Assembly (NCBI RefSeq): GCF_009363615.1 | Contig: NZ_CP045384.1 | Coordinates: 1,362,501 to 1,426,500, forward strand | Direction of reading: 5' to 3' | DNA from: Ruegeria sp. THAF33 | Lineage (GTDB): Bacteria; Pseudomonadota; Alphaproteobacteria; Rhodobacterales; Rhodobacteraceae | DNA: 64,000 bases | Notes under the pieces: model-generated | What the model saw: only the letters and a program-made list of their open reading frames with translations | Told to the model about the DNA's origin: nothing | Database searches by the model: none | Program-made: the position numbers and the translations under genes | Shown here: one piece after another, positions 1 to 9,824 of the stretch | How positions within the stretch are numbered: the first letter of the stretch is position 1 | Layout of the letters: each line of letters starts with the position of its first letter

Positions 1-1185
1 AAAAAGGCGAAAACCACGAACCCGCTCATCCTGCTCGATGAAATCGACAAGATGGGGCAGGACTTCCGTGGTGATCCGGCCTCGGCGATGCTCGAGGTGT
101 TGGATCCGGAACAGAACAACACGTTCATGGATCACTATCTTGAGGTCGAATATGACCTGTCCAACGTGATGTTCCTGACCACGTCCAACAGCTATAACAT
201 GCCCGGGCCGTTGCTGGACCGGATGGAGATCATCCCACTGGCCGGCTATACCGAGGATGAAAAGCGCGAGATCGCCAAACAGCACCTGATCGCCAAGCAG
301 GTCAAAAACCATGGTCTGAAAACCAAGGAATTTGAGCTGACCGATGACGCGCTGCAAAAGATAATCCGCACCTATACCCGGGAGGCCGGTGTGCGGAACC
401 TCGAGCGCGAAATCGCCAAGGTGGCACGGAAGGCGCTGACCAAGATCATCAAGAAAGAGGCGGAAACCGTTACGGTCACGCCTGAAAACCTGGATGAATT
501 CCTGGGCGTGCCAAAGTTCCGTTACGGTCTGGCCGAACAGGACGATCAGGTCGGTGTCGTGACTGGTTTGGCCTGGACCTCGGTCGGGGGCGATCTGCTG
601 CATATCGAGGCGCTGAAGCTTCCCGGCAAAGGTCGGATGAAGACGACAGGCAAGCTGGGCGATGTGATGAAAGAATCCATCGATGCGGCGTCGTCATATG
701 TGCGGTCGATTTCTCCCAAGATCGGAGTCAAACCGCCTCAGTTCGACAAGATCGACATCCATGTGCACGTGCCGGATGGCGCAACGCCCAAGGATGGTCC
801 GTCAGCGGGTCTGGCGATGGTGACATCGATCGTATCGGTTCTGACGGGCATTCCCGTACGCAAGGATATCGCCATGACGGGCGAGGTTTCGTTGCGCGGG
901 AACGCAATGCCGATTGGCGGCTTGAAGGAGAAACTGCTGGCTGCGTTGCGCGGTGGTATCAAGACGGTCCTGATCCCAGAGGAAAACGAAAAGGATCTGG
1001 CGGATATCCCGGATAACGTAAAGGAAGGGCTGGAAATCATCCCGGTCAAGCACGTCTCGGAGGTTCTTGAGCATTCTCTGGTTCGTACACCGGAGCCGGT
1101 TGAATGGGACGAAGCCGCCGAGGAGGCCGCCGCTGCCGCAGCAGCCTCGTCAGAGGCGACGGGGCCATCGGCCACGGCACACTAA
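1..1185 (+). CDS. lon: ATP-dependent protease Lon, C-terminal part (5' end outside window)
   Basis: This is the C-terminal half of the cytoplasmic serine protease Lon, which degrades misfolded and short-lived regulatory proteins. The reading frame is open from base 1, so the start lies upstream. The visible part opens with the Walker B stretch LLDEIDKMG, continues through the AAA+ sensor and lid region, and ends in the protease domain. The catalytic serine is in KDGPSAG (codon 802-804) and the catalytic lysine is in GGLKEK (codon 931-933), with the 43-residue spacing of the Ser-Lys dyad known in this family. The tail is unusually alanine-rich. A strong hairpin follows the stop codon. Confidence 0.97.
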   Translation, partial: KKAKTTNPLILLDEIDKMGQDFRGDPASAMLEVLDPEQNNTFMDHYLEVEYDLSNVMFLTTSNSYNMPGPLLDRMEIIPLAGYTEDEKREIAKQHLIAKQVKNHGLKTKEFELTDDALQKIIRTYTREAGVRNLEREIAKVARKALTKIIKKEAETVTVTPENLDEFLGVPKFRYGLAEQDDQVGVVTGLAWTSVGGDLLHIEALKLPGKGRMKTTGKLGDVMKESIDAASSYVRSISPKIGVKPPQFDKIDIHVHVPDGATPKDGPSAGLAMVTSIVSVLTGIPVRKDIAMTGEVSLRGNAMPIGGLKEKLLAALRGGIKTVLIPEENEKDLADIPDNVKEGLEIIPVKHVSEVLEHSLVRTPEPVEWDEAAEEAAAAAAASSEATGPSATAH

Positions 1186-1201
1186 GCAGATTGAGCGAAT
1201 G

Positions 1202-1231
1202 AAAAGGCGGGGCGAATGCCCTGCCTTTTTT
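1202..1231. terminator. Bidirectional Rho-independent terminator between lon and the permease gene
   Basis: A 12-bp stem (AAAAGGC, one G-T wobble, then GGGC, pairing with GCCC and GCCTTTT) closes a GAAT loop and is followed by a T-run on the plus strand. The A-run at its left end gives a T-run on the minus strand. It serves both convergent genes and overlaps the permease stop codon. Confidence 0.85.
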
Positions 1232-2816
1232 ACAATCCAATGACGGGTTGCTTTGGATTAAGAATTTCTTCTTCTGCTATGTATTCATTGAACTTTTTGG
1301 GTGGCAACGCCGAGCGGACGGCAAGAACGAAAATGCTCGACGAAAACAGGATGCAAAGCAGAAGGTCCCACCCAAACGGGATCTGCTTCAACGAACCGGC
1401 TCCGAATTGCCCAAGGAATGAGATCAGCCCAAGGCCTGAGAAATAAGGCACAAGCCACAGGGCCTCGGTAACGTCCATTTCGTCCAAACGTCCTCGGAAC
1501 CGGATCAGCAACAGAGCTTTCCCGACAATCAGCGCGATGCCAAGCCGCCAGACCGTGTCCCATCCGCTCCAATAGACGATCAGCGTGGCGATGGCGAAGG
1601 CCGTCAGCGCGACAAGTCGCACGGCCGGTATTCGGATCGATCTGGGATGATCTGGCATCAGGTTTCGCAGGCAAACCACGGCTATGGGCCCGACGGCAAA
1701 TGACAAGACGATGGCCGCACCGTTCAGGGCAATGACGGTGGTAAAGGGTACTGTCAGCAGGAAAACCGTTCCGATCAGAAAGTTCAGCCCCAGCGCCCAC
1801 AGCGGAACCCCGAATGACGACAAAACCTGCAACTGTTTGGGCAGGAAACCGTTTTTTGAAAGGGCGAGGGCGATACGGGCGTTCGATCCGGTTGCGACCA
1901 GCCCGTTTCCAAAGGGGCCTATCACGGATCCGACATTCAGCAGGCTCAGAAACCAGACCAGCCCGACAGACATGATGATGGCGTCCAGTGGTCCTTCGCC
2001 CCCAAAGCTCAACTGTGCCCATCCTTTGGACAGCATGGATGGGTCCAGCGCACCGATGAAGGCCACTTGCAAACCAAGGTAGATGATGGCGCAAAGAACA
2101 ATCGACAACACCAATGCGGCCGGAATTGCAAATTTTGGATTTCGAACTTCGCCAGCCATATCAACCACATGGCGAAAGCCGATGAATGAAAAAATAACGC
2201 CCCCGGTGGAAACGGCGGCCATGATACCCTGCGCGCCGTAGGGCGCAAAACCATCCGGTTGGGTGAAGTTCTCGATGTTGAAACGGCTTGCGACAAGCAG
2301 AATGGACAGGACAAAAGGGATGGCGATCTTGGCCCAGGTCAGCGCAGCATTGACGCGCGTGAAGAACTTGACCCCAAGCGCATTCACCGCGACGAACAGG
2401 AGCATGAAAACCAGCGCAACGAAAATACCCGCCCCGGTCAAATCACCTGTCTCGGCCGTATGCAACCGAGGCGCATACGGCGCCAGGTATTTCAGCATGG
2501 CCTCGACTTCGATGGGCGCTGTGGTGTTATAGCCGATCCAGGCGGTCCATCCCATGGCCATCGAAACGATGTTGCCATGCGAAAACTGAGGCACGCGCGC
2601 GATCCCTCCGGGAATGGGCAGCATGGCGGAAATCTCTGCGAAGGTGATGGCCAAAATGAACATGGCAACCGCGCCGATTATCCACGAGATCGTGGCCGCG
2701 GGCCCTGCATGCTGAACGGCCAGAAGGGGGCCGAATAACCAGCCCGAGCCGATGATTCCTCCGACTGAAATGAAGGTCAGTCCCAGAAGGCCAATGTCGC
2801 GCTTTAACCCCGTCAT
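1230..2816 (-). CDS. APC-family amino acid permease
   Basis: This 528-residue inner-membrane protein belongs to the amino acid-polyamine-organocation (APC) superfamily of secondary transporters. The N-terminus carries the family signature in TM1 (ISVGGIIGSGWLFGP), the unwound helix that contacts the substrate backbone, and about 12 further hydrophobic segments follow across its length. The start ATG has a good ribosome site (TGAGG, 5 bases upstream). The gene is convergent with lon and shares its terminator. The substrate cannot be told from the sequence; an amino acid or amine is likely. It has no metabolic partner next to it. Confidence 0.85.
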   Translation of the reverse strand: MTGLKRDIGLLGLTFISVGGIIGSGWLFGPLLAVQHAGPAATISWIIGAVAMFILAITFAEISAMLPIPGGIARVPQFSHGNIVSMAMGWTAWIGYNTTAPIEVEAMLKYLAPYAPRLHTAETGDLTGAGIFVALVFMLLFVAVNALGVKFFTRVNAALTWAKIAIPFVLSILLVASRFNIENFTQPDGFAPYGAQGIMAAVSTGGVIFSFIGFRHVVDMAGEVRNPKFAIPAALVLSIVLCAIIYLGLQVAFIGALDPSMLSKGWAQLSFGGEGPLDAIIMSVGLVWFLSLLNVGSVIGPFGNGLVATGSNARIALALSKNGFLPKQLQVLSSFGVPLWALGLNFLIGTVFLLTVPFTTVIALNGAAIVLSFAVGPIAVVCLRNLMPDHPRSIRIPAVRLVALTAFAIATLIVYWSGWDTVWRLGIALIVGKALLLIRFRGRLDEMDVTEALWLVPYFSGLGLISFLGQFGAGSLKQIPFGWDLLLCILFSSSIFVLAVRSALPPKKFNEYIAEEEILNPKQPVIGL

Positions 2817-2928
2817 GGTGACCTCAGCCTTAGTGTGTGGCCTCTAATCGGGCCAAATAGGGCACGATAGCCGCCGAACGCGCGACATGGCAAGCCCGCT
2901 GGTTCCAGGCGAAAATCCGAAAAGGGGG

Positions 2929-3003
2929 TGGTGGGTGATAAGAGATTTGAACTCCTGACATCTTCGATGTGAACGAAGCGCTCTACCACTGAGCTAATCA
3001 CCC
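2929..3003 (-). tRNA. tRNA-Val(CAC)
   Basis: Read on the minus strand, this forms a complete cloverleaf. The acceptor arms are GGGTGAT and ATCACCC, the D-arm is GCTCAGTGGTAGAGC, and the anticodon loop TTCACAT carries anticodon CAC, which reads GTG valine codons. The T-arm is GGAGTTCAAATCTC. The discriminator is A and the CCA end is encoded. A matching sigma-70-type promoter lies just upstream. Confidence 0.96.
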
Positions 3004-3013
3004 ATGACACGCG

Positions 3014-3042
3014 GTCATATCTTCCCTGGCGGGGCGCTGCAA
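3014..3042 (-). promoter_or_regulatory. Predicted promoter of tRNA-Val
   Basis: On the minus strand a TTGCAG -35 element (3037-3042) and a TATGAC -10 element (3014-3019) are separated by exactly 17 bases. They lie about 10 bases upstream of the mature tRNA-Val 5' end, which is the normal position for a tRNA promoter. Confidence 0.6.
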
Positions 3043-3123
3043 GCGAAATTGAACAATTCGCGAGGGCAAAAAACAGCGAGTAAACAAAAAACTGGATTCT
3101 GACAAAAAACTGCAAAACGCCGC

Positions 3124-3152
3124 TTGACGCTGCCCGACCGTGGCCATAATAC
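3124..3152 (+). promoter_or_regulatory. Predicted promoter of the tRNA-Asp pair
   Basis: A TTGACG -35 element (3124-3129), a 17-base spacer and a TAATAC -10 element (3147-3152) form a near-consensus housekeeping promoter. It ends about 30 bases before the first tRNA-Asp and probably drives both copies as one transcript. Confidence 0.7.
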
Positions 3153-3183
3153 ACCCAAACGTTCAGCAATGAACATGCAGCGG

Positions 3184-3260
3184 GCGGTTGTAGCTCAGTT
3201 GGTTAGAGTACCGGCCTGTCACGCCGGGGGTCGCGGGTTCGAGCCCCGTCAACCGCGCCA
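3184..3260 (+). tRNA. tRNA-Asp(GTC), copy 1
   Basis: The cloverleaf has acceptor arms GCGGTTG and CAACCGC, D-arm GCTCAGTTGGTTAGAGT, anticodon loop CTGTCAC with anticodon GTC, and T-arm GCGGGTTCGAGCCCCGT. The discriminator is G, as expected for tRNA-Asp, and the CCA is encoded. A second, identical gene follows 44 bases downstream. Confidence 0.97.
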
Positions 3261-3304
3261 TCGCTGCCAACCTTGGTCCAGGGCAAAGGCCATGAAATAG
3301 ATGC

Positions 3305-3381
3305 GCGGTTGTAGCTCAGTTGGTTAGAGTACCGGCCTGTCACGCCGGGGGTCGCGGGTTCGAGCCCCGTCAACCGCGCCA
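3305..3381 (+). tRNA. tRNA-Asp(GTC), copy 2
   Basis: This is a 77-base copy identical to the one at 3184-3260, again with anticodon GTC and an encoded CCA. The 44-base spacer has no promoter that I can see, so it is probably processed from a shared precursor. Confidence 0.97.
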
Positions 3382-3449
3382 TTTTCTTCTCAAAATCATG
3401 AGTTCGCCAGATAGCCAGGCATTGAGCTGTTCGATTCCATGCCCATCGT

Positions 3450-3490
3450 TTGATTTGGTCGGCGAAAACCTGTACGTTCACTAAATGTTC
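3450..3490 (+). promoter_or_regulatory. LexA (SOS) box and putative promoter of uvrA
   Basis: GTTC-ACTAAAT-GTTC at 3476-3490 matches exactly the alphaproteobacterial LexA operator, GTTC-N7-GTTC. It overlaps the -10 part of a possible promoter (TTGATT at 3450-3455, 17-base spacer, TACGTT at 3473-3478). LexA bound here would block transcription of uvrA, whose start is 69 bases downstream of the box. Confidence 0.85.
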
Positions 3491-3558
3491 TAACTTTTCT
3501 GTTGGAGACTCGGGCAAGCTCGCCTATCTCTAAACCACTTGTTTGTTGGGGGCCGGAA

Positions 3559-6417
3559 ATGGCTGAGCTGAAGAATATAGAGGTGCGCGGCGCGCGCGAG
3601 CACAACCTCAAAGGCATCGATGTCGACATCCCTCGGGATCAGTTGGTGGTGATCACCGGGCTGTCCGGTTCGGGCAAGTCGTCGCTGGCGTTCGACACGA
3701 TTTATGCCGAAGGTCAGCGCCGTTATGTCGAAAGCCTGTCCGCCTATGCGCGGCAGTTTCTCGACATGATGGAAAAGCCCGATGTTGACCATATCAGTGG
3801 ACTGTCTCCGGCGATCTCCATTGAACAGAAAACGACCTCGAAGAACCCGCGCTCGACTGTGGGAACCGTAACCGAGATCTATGACTATCTGCGTCTGTTG
3901 TTCGCCCGCGCAGGTACGCCGTACAGCCCGGCCACCGGCCAGCCGATCGAGGCGCAACAGGTGCAGGACATGGTCGACCGCATCATGGCGATGGAGGAGG
4001 GCACGCGGGGTTATCTGCTGGCTCCGATCGTGCGCGATCGCAAAGGTGAGTACCGGAAGGAATTTCTGGAACTGCGCAAGCAGGGGTTCCAGCGCGTGAA
4101 GGTGGATGGTGAGTTCCATGAGCTGGATCAGCCCCCGACATTGGACAAGAAGTTCCGTCACGATATTGACGTTGTGGTCGACCGCCTGGTTGTTCGTGAA
4201 GGCATGGAAACGCGTTTGGCCGATAGCCTGCGCACCGCTCTGGATCTGGCGGACGGAATCGCGATTCTGGAAACGGCCCCACGAGAAGGAGAGCCGGAAC
4301 GGATTACCTTCAGCGAAAACTTCGCCTGCCCGGTCAGCGGTTTCACCATCCCGGAGATTGAACCGCGCCTGTTTTCGTTCAATGCGCCATTCGGAGCCTG
4401 CCCGGATTGTGACGGCTTGGGGGTCGAGCTGTTCTTTGACGAGCGTCTCGTGGTGCCGGATCAGACGCTGAAACTGTATGACGGGGCCCTGGCACCATGG
4501 AGGAAAGGCAAGTCGCCGTATTTCCTTCAGACCATCGAGGCCATCGCGCGTCATTATGAGTTTGACAAGAACACGCCTTGGAAAGACCTGCCCAGCAAAG
4601 TGCAGCAGGTGTTCCTGCGAGGCTCGGGCGATGAGGAGATCCAGTTCCGCTATGACGAGGGCGGACGGGTGTACCAGGTGACACGCAGCTTCGAAGGCGT
4701 GATTCCGAATATGGAACGGCGTTATCGCGAAACGGATAGCGCGTGGATACGCGAGGAATTCGAACGGTACCAAAACAACCGCCCGTGCGGCACCTGCGAA
4801 GGGTATCGTCTGCGCGCCGAAGCCTTGGCCGTGAAGATCGCGGGGCTGCATGTCGGTCAGGTGGTGCAAATGTCGATCCGCGAGGCGCTTGCCTGGATCG
4901 AAGATGCTCCGAACCATCTGAGCGCTCAGAAGAATGAGATCGCCCGGGCGATTCTGAAGGAAATCCGCGAGCGGCTGGGTTTCCTGAATAATGTTGGTTT
5001 GGAATACCTTACGCTATCTCGTTCAAGTGGAACCCTGTCAGGCGGCGAAAGTCAGCGTATCCGTTTGGCAAGCCAGATCGGATCGGGCCTGACCGGGGTG
5101 CTTTATGTATTGGACGAGCCCTCGATCGGCTTGCACCAGCGTGACAATGACCGGTTGCTTGGTACGCTCAAGAATCTGCGGGATCAGGGCAACACCGTGA
5201 TCGTCGTCGAACATGACGAGGAAGCCATCCGCGAAGCCGATTATGTGTTCGACATCGGCCCCGGTGCGGGCGTGCACGGCGGGCAGGTGGTCAGCCACGG
5301 CACGCCCGAGCAGATCGCAGCGGATGCGGCCTCGATCACGGGGCAGTACCTGTCGGGCGTACGCGAGATTCCGGTGCCCGCCGAGCGGCGCAAGGGGAAC
5401 AAGAAAAAGGTAACGGTGGTAAAGGCTTCGGGCAACAACCTCAAGAACGTGACGGCCGAATTTCCTTTGGGCAAGTTTGTTTGTGTCACGGGTGTATCTG
5501 GCGGCGGTAAGTCGACCCTGACGATTGAGACGTTGTTCAAGACCGCCTCGATGCGCCTGAATGGCGCGCGGCAGACGCCTGCGCCGTGTGAGACAATCAA
5601 GGGTTTGGAGCATCTGGACAAGGTCATCGATATCGATCAACGCCCGATCGGGCGGACTCCGCGGTCGAATCCGGCAACCTATACTGGGGCCTTCACTCCG
5701 ATCCGAGACTGGTTCGCCGGGCTGCCCGAGGCGAAAGCGCGGGGATACAAGCCGGGCCGTTTCAGCTTCAACGTGAAGGGCGGCCGCTGTGAGGCCTGTC
5801 AGGGGGACGGCGTCATCAAGATCGAGATGCACTTCCTTCCCGACGTCTATGTCACCTGCGAAACCTGCAAGGGCGCGCGGTACAATCGCGAGACGCTTGA
5901 GATCAAGTTCAAGGGCAAGTCCATTGCGGATGTGCTTGATATGACGGTGGAAGACGCGCAGGAGTTCTTCAAGGCCGTGCCATCGATCCGCGACAAGATG
6001 GATGCGCTGGCCCGCGTTGGTCTTGGCTATATCAAGGTGGGTCAACAGGCGACCACGCTGTCGGGTGGTGAGGCGCAGCGTGTCAAACTGTCCAAGGAAC
6101 TGTCGAAACGATCAACCGGGCGGACGCTCTATATCCTGGACGAACCGACCACGGGTCTGCATTTCGAAGATGTACGCAAGCTGTTGGAAGTGCTGCATGA
6201 ATTGGTCGATCAGGGCAATACCGTCGTGGTGATCGAACACAATCTGGACGTGGTGAAAACCGCCGACCATATCATCGACATCGGGCCTGAAGGCGGCGAC
6301 GGCGGTGGTGAGATCGTAGCCGTCGGAGCACCCGAAGAGATCGCTCAAGTCGAACGCAGCCATACCGGTAGGTATCTGAAAACCATGCTCAACCCGGATC
6401 GGGTGGCGGCGGAGTAG
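3559..6417 (+). CDS. uvrA: UvrABC system protein A, DNA damage-recognition ATPase
   Basis: UvrA scans DNA for bulky lesions and loads UvrB during nucleotide excision repair. The 952-residue product has two ABC ATPase modules. Walker A sequences are GLSGSGKSS (near residue 34) and GVSGGGKST (near 645), and signature motifs LSGGESQR and LSGGEAQR lie near 494 and 832. The C-terminal zinc module (CEACQGDG...CETCKG) is intact. In the first zinc module CPVS replaces the usual CPxC (Ser260), so only three of four cysteines remain. I chose the ATG at 3559 because family proteins start [19 protein letters not shown] and a G-rich ribosome site precedes it. Confidence 0.98.
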   Translation: MAELKNIEVRGAREHNLKGIDVDIPRDQLVVITGLSGSGKSSLAFDTIYAEGQRRYVESLSAYARQFLDMMEKPDVDHISGLSPAISIEQKTTSKNPRSTVGTVTEIYDYLRLLFARAGTPYSPATGQPIEAQQVQDMVDRIMAMEEGTRGYLLAPIVRDRKGEYRKEFLELRKQGFQRVKVDGEFHELDQPPTLDKKFRHDIDVVVDRLVVREGMETRLADSLRTALDLADGIAILETAPREGEPERITFSENFACPVSGFTIPEIEPRLFSFNAPFGACPDCDGLGVELFFDERLVVPDQTLKLYDGALAPWRKGKSPYFLQTIEAIARHYEFDKNTPWKDLPSKVQQVFLRGSGDEEIQFRYDEGGRVYQVTRSFEGVIPNMERRYRETDSAWIREEFERYQNNRPCGTCEGYRLRAEALAVKIAGLHVGQVVQMSIREALAWIEDAPNHLSAQKNEIARAILKEIRERLGFLNNVGLEYLTLSRSSGTLSGGESQRIRLASQIGSGLTGVLYVLDEPSIGLHQRDNDRLLGTLKNLRDQGNTVIVVEHDEEAIREADYVFDIGPGAGVHGGQVVSHGTPEQIAADAASITGQYLSGVREIPVPAERRKGNKKKVTVVKASGNNLKNVTAEFPLGKFVCVTGVSGGGKSTLTIETLFKTASMRLNGARQTPAPCETIKGLEHLDKVIDIDQRPIGRTPRSNPATYTGAFTPIRDWFAGLPEAKARGYKPGRFSFNVKGGRCEACQGDGVIKIEMHFLPDVYVTCETCKGARYNRETLEIKFKGKSIADVLDMTVEDAQEFFKAVPSIRDKMDALARVGLGYIKVGQQATTLSGGEAQRVKLSKELSKRSTGRTLYILDEPTTGLHFEDVRKLLEVLHELVDQGNTVVVIEHNLDVVKTADHIIDIGPEGGDGGGEIVAVGAPEEIAQVERSHTGRYLKTMLNPDRVAAE

Positions 6418-6454
6418 GCGGCTTCAGGCTGCCTTCACTCCACCGCCTTCCCAG

Positions 6455-6646
6455 TCAATTTTTCTTGGTTGGGCAGGTGCTGATGCCCAACACCGAGTAT
6501 ATCGGGCATGAATTCAGCAGACCGGTGACCAACGGCACGATGCCGATCCACATCCAGGTTCCGTATCCCAACAGAGCCCCCAGAATAAGCGCGGCGCCTA
6601 ATGCGATCCGAAGCGTTTTGTCGAGCCCACCCATGTTTTTGGTCAT
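6455..6646 (-). CDS. YgaP-like (DUF2892) small membrane protein
   Basis: The 63-residue protein has the DUF2892 pattern NMGGLDKTLRIALG followed by two short hydrophobic helices around a WMW turn, and ends in a cysteine-containing tail (NSCPIYSVLGISTC). The family matches the membrane anchor of the rhodanese YgaP, but here it stands alone. The start at 6646 has a clear GGAAAGGAT ribosome site; a longer reading frame upstream lacks one. The gene is convergent with uvrA. Its function is unknown, with a role near sulfur or thiol chemistry only a family-level guess. Confidence 0.8.
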   Translation of the reverse strand: MTKNMGGLDKTLRIALGAALILGALLGYGTWMWIGIVPLVTGLLNSCPIYSVLGISTCPTKKN

Positions 6647-6718
6647 CACGTAAGAATCCTTTCCAAAAGGTTGCACCCTTTGGATATCAAACATTCCATG
6701 GATGGAATATGACTTGGA

Positions 6719-7591
6719 TCAACTTCGCCCGCGCTTTTCAAACCGAGGCAGCATGGCGCTGAAATCGCGGCCCAGACCGTCCTCGTTTTCGACGAATTGC
6801 TCGTAAAGTGCAGTCGCGGCCTGTCCCATAGGTGTATCCGCATCCGCACTGGATGCGGCCTGTTGGCTGAGGCGCAAGTCCTTCAGCATCAACTCGGCTG
6901 CAAATCCAGGAGTATAGTCATTATCGGCTGGGCTTTGCGGGCCAACGCCAGGGGCAGGGCAATAGGCGTTCATCGTCCAGCTGTACCCCGATGAGGTGCT
7001 GACCACATCGAACATCTTTTGGCGGTCCAGACCCAGTTTGTCGGCCAGGGCAAAGGCCTCGCACGTGGCGATCATGGTCACGCCGAGGATCATGTTGTTG
7101 CAGATCTTGGCGGCTTGGCCGGCTCCGGCTTCGCCGCAGTGAACCGCTTTCTGCCCCATGATGTCGAACAAAGGAGCCGCCTTTGCAAAGGCGTCGTCTG
7201 ACCCGCCGGCCATGAATGTCAGGGTGCCACCTGCCGCGCCGCCGACACCCCCCGAAACCGGAGCGTCGACGAACAGCAGACCAGCGTCGCAGGCCTGTTC
7301 CGCGACTGCGCGCGCGCTGTCCACATCAACTGTCGAGCAATCGATCAGCACGGCACCCTTCGCCATGGCGGGAATGATCTGATCTGCAACGGCCCGCAGG
7401 ATGGCGCCGTTCGGCAGCATGGTTATGACTGCATCGGCAGACGCGACGGCTTCGGTCGCGGTACCGGCTTGAGTCACCCCGTCAACGGCAACGCCGGCCG
7501 TGTCGAATCCGAGAACCTGATGGCCGGCCTTTGCCAGATTGGCCGCCATGGGCGCCCCCATGTTTCCCAGCCCTATGAACCCGATCTGCAT
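6719..7591 (-). CDS. mmsB: 3-hydroxyisobutyrate dehydrogenase
   Basis: This cytoplasmic enzyme oxidises 3-hydroxyisobutyrate to methylmalonate semialdehyde with NAD+ in valine degradation. The 290-residue protein has the N-terminal Rossmann motif GFIGLGNMGAPMAANL, the substrate-binding DAPVSGGVGGAAGGTL segment and the catalytic lysine region GQAAKICNNM. It is the last gene of a three-gene minus-strand operon with the hydrolase and acyl-CoA dehydrogenase upstream. Only 3 bases separate it from the hydrolase gene, which implies coupled translation. The next pathway enzyme, mmsA, lies about 6 kb away. Confidence 0.95.
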   Translation of the reverse strand: MQIGFIGLGNMGAPMAANLAKAGHQVLGFDTAGVAVDGVTQAGTATEAVASADAVITMLPNGAILRAVADQIIPAMAKGAVLIDCSTVDVDSARAVAEQACDAGLLFVDAPVSGGVGGAAGGTLTFMAGGSDDAFAKAAPLFDIMGQKAVHCGEAGAGQAAKICNNMILGVTMIATCEAFALADKLGLDRQKMFDVVSTSSGYSWTMNAYCPAPGVGPQSPADNDYTPGFAAELMLKDLRLSQQAASSADADTPMGQAATALYEQFVENEDGLGRDFSAMLPRFEKRGRS

Positions 7592-7594
7592 CTC

Positions 7595-8635
7595 TCAGTC
7601 CTCCTCGAATGTCAGGGTGTCCGCACCCAATGGCTGCAACATTTTCGAGACGGCCACCAGCGGGACGTCCATATCGGAAAACTGCCAGTTCGGGTTGCGG
7701 TCTTTGTCTATGATCTGCGCGCGGATACCTTCCAGAAAGTCACCATGCTCCATCGCCCGGTGGGTAAAGCGGTATTCCATCTCCAACGCGCGCCGCATGG
7801 TCAGCGAGGGGCCACGCAGACGGTGCAGCATCTCGATCGTGCAGGCCGCGGAGAGCGGTGCGTTTTTCGTTATTTTTTCCAGAGTTTTGTCTGCAAATTC
7901 CTGACCGTCATTGCGCAGGCTGATCAGGATGTCGCCCAGAGTTTCACCGGAAAAATGATTGTCGATATCCGTCAGCACCCCTGCCAATTCACCATTGGGT
8001 GGCGTTTCGGCATGTTCGGCCACCAGTTCGGCATTTCCAGACGCTTCCAGAATTTCGATCAGGTCAGACCATTGCGACTGGGGGATGAAATGGTCGGCAA
8101 ACCCCGCAAAGATCGCGTCCGCAGGCCCCATCCTGAAGCCCGTGGTCCCAAGGAATTCACCCAGCCGCCCCGGTGCAAGGGCCAGCATCAATGACCCGCC
8201 GACATCCGGAATTAAGCCAATCGAGCATTCGGGCATGGCAATCCTGGAGCTTTCTCCGACGACACGGTGGCTGCCATGGCAGCCGATGCCGACACCCCCG
8301 CCCATGGTAAACCCCTGAAGAAAACTGATGACTGGTTTGGGATATTCGAAGATCAGGGCATTCAGGCGATATTCATCACGCCAGAACTTCTGGCCATACG
8401 CATAATTGCCTTTTGTGCCCGTTTCATAAAGTTCGGCGATGTCACCCCCTGCACAAAAGGCTTTTTCTCCTTCAGCGTCCAGAACGATCAGGTCAACGGC
8501 ATCGTCTTCCCGCCAGTTGCGCATCGCCGTGTCGATGGCCATGCACATGTCATAGCTCAACGCGTTCAGCGCTTGGGGACGGGTGAGGGTGATGCGACCG
8601 GCACGGCCTGTGGTGCGGATTTCAATGTCTGACAT
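7595..8635 (-). CDS. 3-hydroxyisobutyryl-CoA hydrolase (HIBCH type)
   Basis: The protein releases CoA from 3-hydroxyisobutyryl-CoA, the step before mmsB in valine breakdown. Its 346 residues form a crotonase fold: KAFCAGGDIAELYE holds one oxyanion-hole segment and FTMGGGVGIGCHGSHRV the other. The MPECSIGLIPDVGGS stretch is the active-site region seen in HIBCH enzymes and distinguishes them from simple enoyl-CoA hydratases. At 346 residues it has the HIBCH length rather than the 260 of hydratases. It sits between mmsB and the acyl-CoA dehydrogenase, with gaps of 3 and 7 bases. Methacrylyl-CoA hydratase is not in the window. Confidence 0.92.
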   Translation of the reverse strand: MSDIEIRTTGRAGRITLTRPQALNALSYDMCMAIDTAMRNWREDDAVDLIVLDAEGEKAFCAGGDIAELYETGTKGNYAYGQKFWRDEYRLNALIFEYPKPVISFLQGFTMGGGVGIGCHGSHRVVGESSRIAMPECSIGLIPDVGGSLMLALAPGRLGEFLGTTGFRMGPADAIFAGFADHFIPQSQWSDLIEILEASGNAELVAEHAETPPNGELAGVLTDIDNHFSGETLGDILISLRNDGQEFADKTLEKITKNAPLSAACTIEMLHRLRGPSLTMRRALEMEYRFTHRAMEHGDFLEGIRAQIIDKDRNPNWQFSDMDVPLVAVSKMLQPLGADTLTFEED

Positions 8636-8642
8636 CGGGGCC

Positions 8643-9785
8643 TCAGCGATTGGCGAGCAGTTGGCGCGCGACGATCACGCGCATAATCTCGTTCGTGCCT
8701 TCCAAAATCTGATGCACGCGAAGATCGCGCACAAGCTTTTCGATGCCGTAATCCGCAAGATATCCGTACCCGCCATGAAGTTGCAGGCACTGATCCACCA
8801 CTTTCGACCCGGTTTCGGTTACGAATTTCTTCGCCATGGCACAGAATTTCGTGGCATCGGGCGCGCCGTTGTCCAGTTTCCACGCCGCCTGACGCAGGAA
8901 GGTGCGTGCCGCCTGTAATTCGATCTCCATATCCGCCAGACGGAACTGAAGGGCCTGGAACTGATCGATGGATTGGCCGAACGCCTTGCGCTCGGACATG
9001 TATTGCAGGGTCATATCCAGCCCGGCCTGAGCAGCCCCAAGAGAACAGGCCGCGATATTGAGCCGCCCGCCATCGAGGCCCATCATCGCGTATTTGAAGC
9101 CGTCGCCTTCGGTGCCCACGAGGTTGCCTGCGGGAATTTTGCAGTCGTCGAACTGAACCTGCGCAGTGGGTTGGCTTTTCCAGCCCATTTTCTGCTCCAG
9201 CGCCCCAAAGCTGAGCCCCGGCGTGCCGTCCTCGACATATACGGTCGAGATCCCCTTGGGCCCGTCCTGACCGGTGCGTACCATGCAAACATAGGCATCC
9301 GAATAGCCACCGCCCGAAATGAACGCCTTGGTACCGTTCAACGTATATCCTTCGTTGGTGCGTTCGGCGCGGGTTTTCAAGGCCGCCGCGTCAGAGCCGG
9401 AACCGGGTTCGGTCAGGCAATAGCTCAGAACCGTATTCAGGCTCAGAACATCCGGCATGATGCGCGCCTTTAGGTCGTCATCCGCGAAATTGTCCAACAT
9501 CTTGGCGCACATGTTGTGGATCGACAGGAAGGCGGCGACCGACGGGCAGGCCATCGACAGCGCCTCGAAAACCAGCGTGGCATCCAGGCGGGTCAGATTT
9601 GACCCTCCGCTTTCCTCGGATACGTACAGCGCGCCGAAACCAAGCTCGCCTATCTGGGGCCACAGGGTTTTGGGAATGGTTCCGTCCGCTTCCCACTGGC
9701 GCGCAAAGGGGGCGATGTTTTCCTGCCCGAACGCGTGCGCCATGTCGAATATGGCTGTTTGCTCCTCGCTGAGTGCGAAATCCAT
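8643..9785 (-). CDS. Acyl-CoA dehydrogenase, probably isobutyryl-CoA dehydrogenase
   Basis: This FAD enzyme of 380 residues removes two hydrogens from an acyl-CoA and passes electrons to electron-transfer flavoprotein. The FAD/substrate motifs CLTEPGSGSDAAALKT and FISGGGYSD are present. The C-terminal block with GGYGYLADYGIEKLVRD and LEGTNEIMR carries the usual catalytic glutamate region. Isobutyryl-CoA is inferred as substrate because the next two genes continue the valine pathway. The ATG at 9785 is preferred over an upstream one because GGGAGGG lies 6 bases before it. It is the first gene of the operon. Confidence 0.88.
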   Translation of the reverse strand: MDFALSEEQTAIFDMAHAFGQENIAPFARQWEADGTIPKTLWPQIGELGFGALYVSEESGGSNLTRLDATLVFEALSMACPSVAAFLSIHNMCAKMLDNFADDDLKARIMPDVLSLNTVLSYCLTEPGSGSDAAALKTRAERTNEGYTLNGTKAFISGGGYSDAYVCMVRTGQDGPKGISTVYVEDGTPGLSFGALEQKMGWKSQPTAQVQFDDCKIPAGNLVGTEGDGFKYAMMGLDGGRLNIAACSLGAAQAGLDMTLQYMSERKAFGQSIDQFQALQFRLADMEIELQAARTFLRQAAWKLDNGAPDATKFCAMAKKFVTETGSKVVDQCLQLHGGYGYLADYGIEKLVRDLRVHQILEGTNEIMRVIVARQLLANR

Positions 9786-9824
9786 GACGCTCCCTCCCGT
9801 CGGCAATGAATTGAACGGTTGTTT

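Noticed and set aside
3490..4917. A 475-codon open frame on the minus strand across uvrA
   Set aside because: It is antisense to the strongly conserved uvrA reading frame and shows no family motif or ribosome site; high-GC codon bias produces such frames.
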